From contig CAYPUG010000012.1 of the NCBI GenBank assembly GCA_964413905.1, forward strand, positions 1-39,768: a stretch of DNA of 39,768 nucleotides, in the 5' to 3' direction. Of the stretch, positions 34,565 through 39,768 are shown piece after piece. Source of the stretch: CAYPUG01 sp964413905. Its GTDB lineage: Bacteria; Chloroflexota; Anaerolineae; JAADDB01. The notes beneath the pieces are model-generated. The model was not told where the DNA came from. It saw nothing but the letters and a program-made list of their open reading frames with translations, and did no database searches. Positions within the stretch are counted from its first letter, which is position 1. Each line of letters begins with the position of its first letter. Made by a program: the position numbers and the translations under genes.

Positions 34565-35724
34565 TGACTACGGCTCCGGTCGTTGCCCACGTAAAAGATC
34601 ACTTTCTGCCCCTATCGGAAACGTTCATCTACACCCTCATACGATCCCACCGCCGTTATCGGCCTATTGTGTTGGACCGACATGCCAGACGGCACGCGCA
34701 CGAGTTCCCCTTGGATGCGTATTATTCACCGGTGATCGCGTTTGGCCCCTTAGGCCCAATGGCCGGAATTTTAGAACGACTCGCCCTGCGTGTGTGGAAA
34801 CGCAGCCCATATCTAGAACGCGTGATGCGTCACCACCGAGTACGTCTCTTGCACGTACACTTCGGACAGGTAGCCGCGCTCTTTGTGCCCATAGCCCGAC
34901 GTTTACACATTCCCCTGGTGTCGTCCTTCTATGGGAAGGATGTGTCTGTGTTCGCGCAACGGCCTGATTGGCGCCACCGCTTCCGTTCTCTATGGACGTA
35001 TGGAGACGCGTTCCTGGTCCTGGGTCCCCGCATGGCGGAACAGTTGGCCGCGCAAGGATGCCCGGAGGAGAAAATTCACATCCTTCCCTTGGCGCTGAAC
35101 CTCCAACATATTTCCCCCAAGACGTGGTCGCCGTTACAAAAGACAGGGGCCACCACATACCTTCTTACCGTTGGCCGCCTTGTTCCCAAAAAGGGAACAG
35201 ACGTCCTTCTACGCGCGTTCGCCCACCTGCCGGAGCACACCCATCTGTGGATTATCGGCGACGGGCCCCAACGAGCGGCCTTGGAACATCTGACCCGCGC
35301 GTTGAATCTCGCACATCGGGTCACATTTCTGGGATGGCGTCCCCATAATGAGGTGCTGGAGTGGATGCAACGCGCCCATATTTTCGTTCTCCCCAGCCGT
35401 ACCGATCCTGAGAGCGGAGAAACAGAGGGCACACCCACCGTCCTCTTAGAAGCACAATCTACCGGCCTTCCGGTCGTAGCCACTTATCACGCGGACATTC
35501 CTTTTATTGTGGAACACGGACGTACGGGCCTGTTAGTGCCCGAAGGGGATGAGGAGGCATTGGCCCGGGCGCTCAACGAATTGTGTAACCGACCGGAACG
35601 TTGGGCCGAGATGGGCCGGGCAGGGCGTGAGCAGGTGGGAACACGACATAGTGCCTCACGTGTCATCCAACGCCTGGAGTCCATGTACGACATGCTTATT
35701 CGGAACACGACCAGCACTTTGTAG
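34564..35724 (+). CDS. GT4-family glycosyltransferase
   Basis: 386 residues. Starts with HVKDHFLPLSETFIYTLI, as in the WcaL/AmsK-like group; mid-segment LLHVHFGQVAALFVPIARRL and SFYGKDVS are typical, the donor domain starts at LLTVGRLVPKKGTDVLLRAF, and the E-x7-E motif is in ETEGTPTVLLEAQSTGLPVVA. Overlaps the preceding gene by 1 nt. The pair with the upstream GT4 suggests successive sugar additions in one pathway. A weak AT-rich stem (35755-35769) lies just after its stop. Confidence 0.9.
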   Translation: MTTAPVVAHVKDHFLPLSETFIYTLIRSHRRYRPIVLDRHARRHAHEFPLDAYYSPVIAFGPLGPMAGILERLALRVWKRSPYLERVMRHHRVRLLHVHFGQVAALFVPIARRLHIPLVSSFYGKDVSVFAQRPDWRHRFRSLWTYGDAFLVLGPRMAEQLAAQGCPEEKIHILPLALNLQHISPKTWSPLQKTGATTYLLTVGRLVPKKGTDVLLRAFAHLPEHTHLWIIGDGPQRAALEHLTRALNLAHRVTFLGWRPHNEVLEWMQRAHIFVLPSRTDPESGETEGTPTVLLEAQSTGLPVVATYHADIPFIVEHGRTGLLVPEGDEEALARALNELCNRPERWAEMGRAGREQVGTRHSASRVIQRLESMYDMLIRNTTSTL

Positions 35725-35907
35725 ATCGTTGTCGCCTTCGCTGTGGCACACTCGTAAAGAGCCTCTTTATCATGGACCCAAGGCGCACACTAAATCCCGG
35801 AAATGACGTATTTTCAGCGTAGGAAAATCGTCAGGAAACCGTCAAGTACATGGAGACCAATTTACGTATACTATAGGTGAAGCACCTTCTTCTCCTCCTT
35901 TCGAATA

Positions 35908-35947
35908 GGGGGCATCGGCAAGGGCGGGCCGATGCCCCCGGTTGATT
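35908..35947 (+). terminator. Strong GC hairpin with short T-rich tail
   Basis: Perfect 12-bp arms (35908-35919, 35928-35939) and an 8-nt loop; GTTGATTTTA follows. It may end the glycosyltransferase transcript, although it lies 180 bp after the last stop codon. Confidence 0.5.
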
Positions 35948-36108
35948 TTAGGGGAAGCATTGGTGCCGACTTGCCAACCTCAAGGCAAAAGTGGCGCGTT
36001 TGGGCACTTTGGAGTAGCATACGCTCGGTTTAACGTCATATGGATTCATTACCAAGACATACCTGCCAAGGCTATGTTCAGCCAGGGTAGGGCGAAAGCG
36101 AACGCAAG

Positions 36109-36156
36109 GCCCACCTTGCCCCACTCTTTGGACGCAAGGTGGGCTCATTCCTTTTA
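36109..36156 (+). terminator. Terminator-like hairpin upstream of gdhA
   Basis: Perfect 10-bp arms GCCCACCTTG (36109-36118) and CAAGGTGGGC (36135-36144) with a 16-nt loop, followed by TCATTCCTTTT. Sits before the gdhA ribosome-binding site, so it could act as an attenuator for that gene. Confidence 0.6.
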
Positions 36157-36218
36157 GAGCAATGAGGAGCGCGGAAATCCCCTCATAAACTTATGAGGAT
36201 AAATCGGAGGATGTCGTC

Positions 36219-37478
36219 ATGGCTTCAGCGGCGAAGCGACGCAGTGCCTACGATGTGGCATTGGCCCAGTTCAACGAGGCAGCCCAGTACCTTAATCTCC
36301 CCGAAGATGTCCAGGCCTTCTTGAGAACCCCCAAACGAGAACTCATCGTCCACTTCCCCGTGATTATGGACGACGGTCACATTGAAATGTTTACCGGCTA
36401 CCGCGTCCACCACAGCACGGTGAAAGGCCCCACCAAGGGAGGTATCCGCTATCACCCGGATGTGACTCTGGACGAAGTGCGGGCGCTGGCCATGTGGATG
36501 ACGTGGAAGTGTGCGTTGATGAATCTCCCCTTTGGCGGCGCTAAGGGGGGCGTGGCTGTGGACCCGTACAGTCTATCGGAGGGCGAATTGCGCCGGTTGA
36601 CCCGACGTTACACCGCGGAGATCAGCATTCTCCTCGGCCCGGAAAAGGACATCCCTGCGCCGGACGTGGGCACCAATCCCAAGATTATGGGGTGGATCAT
36701 GGACACCTACTCCATCCACCAAGGGTATGCAGTCCCCGCAGTCGTCACGGGCAAGCCCATTTCCATCGGTGGCTCCCAAGGGCGCGTCGATGCCACCGGT
36801 CTGGGGGTGATGTACACCACCCGGGAAACCCTGCGCCGTAAAGGCATTCACATGCACGAGGTCACGGTCGCGGTTCAGGGATTCGGTAATGTGGGCTCGG
36901 TGACGGCGATGGCCATGCACCGTGAAGGTGCGAAAATTGTAGCCGTGAGCGACGTCAAGGGAGGGGTGTACAACCCCGCGGGCATCGACCCCTTCGACCT
37001 AATGCGCCACGTTAAGGAATCGGGGACCGTCGCCGATTACCCCCTGGGCGACCCCATCACCAACGCGGAACTCCTAGCGTTGGACGTGGACGTTCTGGTC
37101 CCGGCCGCGCTGGAAGGCGTCCTCCACGCGGATAACGCGGATAAAGTCCGGGCCCGATTCATCGCGGAAGGCGCGAACGGCCCCACAACACCGGAAGCCG
37201 ATAAGATCCTCCTGGAGAAGGGGGTGACCATTATTCCCGACATTTTGTGTAACGCGGGGGGTGTCGTCGTTTCCTATTTTGAGTGGGTACAAGACCTGCA
37301 ATCCTTCTTCTGGAGTGAGGACGAAATTCGGCGCCAACTGAAGCGCATCATGCTCTCCAACTTTGACGCAGTGTGGGATATGGCCCTCGCGAAGCAGGTG
37401 GATCTCCGCACCGCGGCCTATACCTTGGCCATTGGTCGCGTGGCCGAAGCCCTGGAAGCGCGAGGGGTGTACCCGTAA
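36219..37478 (+). CDS. gdhA: Glutamate dehydrogenase (Glu/Leu/Phe/Val dehydrogenase family)
   Basis: 419-residue cytoplasmic enzyme: glutamate + NAD(P)+ to 2-oxoglutarate + ammonia, reversible. Substrate and catalytic lysines are in PTKGGIR (Lys73), TWKCAL (Lys97) and PFGGAKGG (Lys109), with the catalytic Asp147 in PAPDVGTN. The Rossmann motif VAVQGFGNVGS (215-225) binds the cofactor. Length fits the hexameric short GDH of about 420 residues seen in thermophiles and many bacteria. CGGAGG precedes the ATG. NAD versus NADP preference and a leucine-dehydrogenase activity cannot be settled by eye. Preceded by a structured leader and followed by a terminator at 37492-37530. Confidence 0.95.
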   Translation: MASAAKRRSAYDVALAQFNEAAQYLNLPEDVQAFLRTPKRELIVHFPVIMDDGHIEMFTGYRVHHSTVKGPTKGGIRYHPDVTLDEVRALAMWMTWKCALMNLPFGGAKGGVAVDPYSLSEGELRRLTRRYTAEISILLGPEKDIPAPDVGTNPKIMGWIMDTYSIHQGYAVPAVVTGKPISIGGSQGRVDATGLGVMYTTRETLRRKGIHMHEVTVAVQGFGNVGSVTAMAMHREGAKIVAVSDVKGGVYNPAGIDPFDLMRHVKESGTVADYPLGDPITNAELLALDVDVLVPAALEGVLHADNADKVRARFIAEGANGPTTPEADKILLEKGVTIIPDILCNAGGVVVSYFEWVQDLQSFFWSEDEIRRQLKRIMLSNFDAVWDMALAKQVDLRTAAYTLAIGRVAEALEARGVYP

Positions 37479-37491
37479 GAGAAACAAAAAG

Positions 37492-37540
37492 AGAGTGCTT
37501 CCGGTGGGTATATACCGCCGGGAGCACTCTATTCACCGAC
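37492..37540 (+). terminator. gdhA terminator
   Basis: 16-bp stem (37492-37507 with 37515-37530, two G-U pairs) and a 7-nt AT-rich loop, 13 nt after the gdhA stop, preceded by an A-rich stretch and followed by a moderately T-rich flank. Confidence 0.7.
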
Positions 37541-37736
37541 TTGTTTCGGAAATTTCGCTGATTTCAGGCACGCGCTCTTGAAATGACCGCTGTCAACGCG
37601 GCGATAGGTCGCCGTACGCCAAAACTCCAAAATTTCCCTGTTGCTCCATGAAATAGGTACAATCTCGGCGATTTTCTAAATCCTATCCCCAAAAACGAAA
37701 GAAGTGCATTTGCCTCCACTACACCCCTCCCCTTCA

Positions 37737-37765
37737 TTGACAGTCCACAAGCCCTGATCTACAAT
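37737..37765 (+). promoter_or_regulatory. Near-consensus sigma70 promoter of the EF-G-like gene
   Basis: TTGACA (37737-37742), 17-bp spacer, TACAAT (37760-37765). This is the best promoter in the window and predicts a leader of about 150 nt for the EF-G-like gene. Confidence 0.75.
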
Positions 37766-37925
37766 CCCATGCTAGAATCTACCTGCCGTGTCACGGATAC
37801 GGGCTGTGCAGACGCACGACGTTTGTACGCGCCGTATTTATTACAGAATAAACAAGACCATCCCCAACCGGGTATGTCTGTTTTGAGAACAAACTCACCC
37901 CAGGTGATGGAGCAAGGAGGCGTGC

Positions 37926-39768
37926 ATGCGAGTATATGAACCCGAAGCCATCCGTAATGTCGTCCTCGTCGGACACAGCAGTGCCGGTAAGACCTCTCTT
38001 TCCGAAGCCATGCTGTTCGATGCCGGCGTGATTAACCGGATGGGCAAAGTGGAAGAGGGGAATACCGTTTCGGATTACACGACCGAAGAGATTCGGCGCA
38101 CCATTTCCATTTACGCCACGATCCTGCCGTTTGAGTGGAACGGCGTCAAGATCAATATCCTAGACACCCCCGGCTACCCAGACTTCGTCGGAGAAGTTAA
38201 GGGCGCGATTCGCGTCGCGGATATGGGTTTGGTGTTGGTGGATGCCGTCAGCGGGGTTGAGGTCGGTACCGAGTTAACCTGGTCTTACCTGGATGAACGC
38301 AATCGGCCCCGAGCGGTGCTCATCAACAAAATGGACCGAGAAAACGCGGACTTCCGGCGAGCACTGGAAAGCGTGCGAGAAGCCTTCTCCGGCATGATCG
38401 TGCCCCTCCACATGCCCATCGGCAGCGGAGAGAACTTCCAAGGCGTCATTGACCTGGTAGCCCTGAAGGCCTACTTGGGTGAAAACGCCGCGCCTACTGA
38501 TATCCCCGATGAATACGCGGACGAGGTGGAAGAGTGGCGCCTGGAAATCCTGGAAGCCGCGGCCGAAATGGACGATGAACTCATTAGCAAATACCTGGAA
38601 GGGGAGGAACTCACCGGCGAAGAAATCGCTCGCGGATTACGCCAAGGCATCCTGGAAGGACACATCATCCCTGTGCTCGCCGCCGCGGGCACCGCGAACA
38701 GGGGCGTCCGCGCGGTGATGGATGCCATTGCCAAGTACTTCCCCAGCCCCGCGGACATGCCCCCAGAACCCGCCGAAGATCTTAAAACGGGTGAGACCGN
38801 NNNNNNNNNAGAACTCACCCCCGACGAAAACGGTCCCTTAGCCGCGTTCGTCTTCAAAACCGTCGCGGATCCTTACGTGGGCAAAATCTCCTACTTCCGC
38901 GTCTACTCCGGCACCTTGAAATCCGACTCCCGCGTGTGGAACAGCCGGGCCAACGCAGAGGAGCGCATTAGCCAACTCTTCTACCCCCGTGGCAAAGAGC
39001 ACGTAAACACCGACAAAGTGGTGGTAGGCGATCTGGGCGCCGTCGCGAAACTCGCCCACACCATCACCAACGATACCCTATGCACCAAGGACAAACCCCT
39101 ACGCCTGGAGCCCACCGTCTACCCCAATCCACTGTACTCCGTGGCCGTCCATCCGAAGACCAAGCAGGACGCGGGGAAACTCACCAACGCGCTCTCCCGC
39201 TTACAAGAAGAGGACCCAACCTTGGTCTGGCATTACGAAGCCAGCACCAAGGAAACCATCCTCTCCGGCATGGGCGACGTGCACATTGATGTCGCGGTCC
39301 GTTACCTGAAGGAACGCTTCGGCGTGGACGTGGACGTGACCCTGCCCAAAGTGCCCTATCGGGAAACGGTCACCACATCCGCGAGCGGCCAATACCGCCA
39401 CAAGAAACAAACGGGCGGAGCCGGTCAGTTCGCGGAAGTGCATATGGAGATCAAACCGCTCCCGCGCGGTGGGGGATTTGAATACGACACCAGCCGCGTG
39501 TTCGGAGGAGCGATTTCCAGCACCTTTTTCCCCTCCATTGAAAAGGGAATCAAGTCCGCCATGGAAGAAGGCCCCTTGGCCGGGTATCCGGTGGTGGATG
39601 TACGCTGTGAAGTCTACGACGGTAAAGAACACCCGGTGGACTCCAAGGACATCGCGTTCCAAATCGCGGGCCGCGAAGTCTTCAAGAAAGTGTTCATGCA
39701 AGCGAAGCCGGCCCTGCTGGAACCCATTATGAAGGTTGAAGTCATCGTGCCCGACGAATATGTGGGCG
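37926..39768 (+). CDS. Elongation factor G-like translational GTPase (EF-G-II type), 3'-truncated, 10-N gap
   Basis: 614 codons are present and the gene runs off the window. The GTPase domain has GHSSAGKTS (16-24) in place of the canonical AHIDAGKTT of EF-G, DTPGYPDF, and NKMD; this P-loop form is typical of the EF-G-II/EF-G-like family (also named 'elongation factor G-like protein'). After the gap come domain II (ADPYVGKISYFRVYSGTL), domain III (SRLQEEDPTLVW..E) and domain IV (GGAGQFAEVHMEI). The 10 Ns (38800-38809) fall in a linker, and both sides are in the same frame if 10 is the true length. Start fixed by AAGGAGG and the promoter at 37737. Role beyond binding GTP and the ribosome is not known. 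Confidence 0.9.
   Translation, partial: MRVYEPEAIRNVVLVGHSSAGKTSLSEAMLFDAGVINRMGKVEEGNTVSDYTTEEIRRTISIYATILPFEWNGVKINILDTPGYPDFVGEVKGAIRVADMGLVLVDAVSGVEVGTELTWSYLDERNRPRAVLINKMDRENADFRRALESVREAFSGMIVPLHMPIGSGENFQGVIDLVALKAYLGENAAPTDIPDEYADEVEEWRLEILEAAAEMDDELISKYLEGEELTGEEIARGLRQGILEGHIIPVLAAAGTANRGVRAVMDAIAKYFPSPADMPPEPAEDLKTGETXXXXELTPDENGPLAAFVFKTVADPYVGKISYFRVYSGTLKSDSRVWNSRANAEERISQLFYPRGKEHVNTDKVVVGDLGAVAKLAHTITNDTLCTKDKPLRLEPTVYPNPLYSVAVHPKTKQDAGKLTNALSRLQEEDPTLVWHYEASTKETILSGMGDVHIDVAVRYLKERFGVDVDVTLPKVPYRETVTTSASGQYRHKKQTGGAGQFAEVHMEIKPLPRGGGFEYDTSRVFGGAISSTFFPSIEKGIKSAMEEGPLAGYPVVDVRCEVYDGKEHPVDSKDIAFQIAGREVFKKVFMQAKPALLEPIMKVEVIVPDEYVG
38800..38809. other. Assembly gap (10 N)
   Basis: Ten undetermined bases inside the EF-G-like gene. 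The frame is kept across it as given, but 10-N runs are often arbitrary scaffold joins, so a few linker residues or more may be missing. Confidence 0.95.

Larger units (their letters stand above)
35725..36218 (+). ncRNA. 494-bp non-coding leader region of gdhA with several hairpins
   Basis: No credible gene. A -10-like TATACT (35867-35872) has only a weak -35. Downstream are a 12-bp perfect hairpin (35908-35919 with 35928-35939, 8-nt loop, followed by a T-rich stretch), smaller stems at 35971-35988 and 35986-36012 that share bases and so exclude each other, a GGCT/AGCC hairpin near 36070-36086, and a terminator-like hairpin at 36109-36144 with a CTTTT tail. A multi-stem transcript ending 75 bp before a metabolic gene is compatible with a riboswitch/attenuator or an independent small RNA. 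It matches no class I know. Confidence 0.35.
37479..37925. other. Non-coding gap between gdhA and the EF-G-like gene
   Basis: 447 bp. Contains the gdhA terminator (37492-37530), a -10-like TACAAT at 37658-37663 without a -35, the well-formed promoter at 37737-37765, and the RBS AAGGAGG (37914-37920) of the next gene. No gene or further structure seen. Confidence 0.6.

Noticed and set aside
38800..38809. Frameshift or pseudogene in the EF-G-like gene
   Set aside because: Frames on both sides of the N run agree and family motifs continue after it.
1..39768. tRNA, rRNA, insertion sequences or phage genes
   Set aside because: None seen in any gap on reading both strands; gaps are short and carry hairpins or promoters only.

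Overview
The window looks like a scaffold (one 10-N gap at 38800-38809) from an uncultured or draft-genome member of the Chloroflexota, probably Anaerolineae/Ardenticatenia-like. That placement is inferred from gene content: giant secreted proteins with Pro-Thr 'TPTPTP' linkers and a short Arg/aromatic-Pro C-terminal motif, DUF4349 lipoprotein, EF-G-II-type factor, and GC-rich codon use throughout. No rRNA, tRNA, insertion sequence or CRISPR array was seen.

Region 1 (1-12651, all + strand) is a glycerol / dihydroxyacetone (DHA) gene cluster. It starts with the 3' part of a DhaR-type activator, then a regulatory region with two matching 17-bp dyads and a sigma70-like promoter, then glpF, dhaK, dhaL and glpK. 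After a hairpin come glpA and three genes whose products are succinate-dehydrogenase-like (SdhB, SdhC, SdhD), then a small membrane protein, a zinc-ribbon methyltransferase, a tandem 38-bp hairpin repeat, a DJ-1/PfpI protein, and an 826-residue DhaM-HPr-Enzyme I fusion. Read together: GlpF admits glycerol; GlpK makes glycerol 3-phosphate; a GlpA flavoprotein that lacks GlpB/GlpC partners probably passes electrons through an SDH-type Fe-S/cytochrome b module to quinone; DhaKL, fed by the self-contained DhaM phosphorelay, makes DHAP from DHA with PEP. The DJ-1 protein may deal with methylglyoxal. The GlpA-SdhBCD arrangement is the most interesting metabolic observation.

Region 2 (12652-16274, + strand) holds a small acidic protein, a metallophosphoesterase, a DUF4349 lipoprotein and a GT4 glycosyltransferase.

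Region 3 (16329-32515, - strand) is a run of six genes transcribed in one direction: four giant secreted paralogues (about 1090-1340 residues) with YCF48/BNR-type propellers, CBM9-like domains, exchangeable C-terminal modules (DNRLRE, SdrD-B-like, PPC) and Pro-Thr linkers, followed by a stand-alone I9-type subtilisin-propeptide protein and a subtilisin-family protease without a signal peptide. This is the best candidate for an undescribed cell-surface or secreted system.

Region 4 (32573-39768, + strand) has sfsA, two GT4 glycosyltransferases, a 494-bp non-coding stretch with several hairpins ending in a terminator-like structure, a glutamate dehydrogenase, and the start of an EF-G-like GTPase preceded by a near-consensus promoter; the last gene runs off the window.
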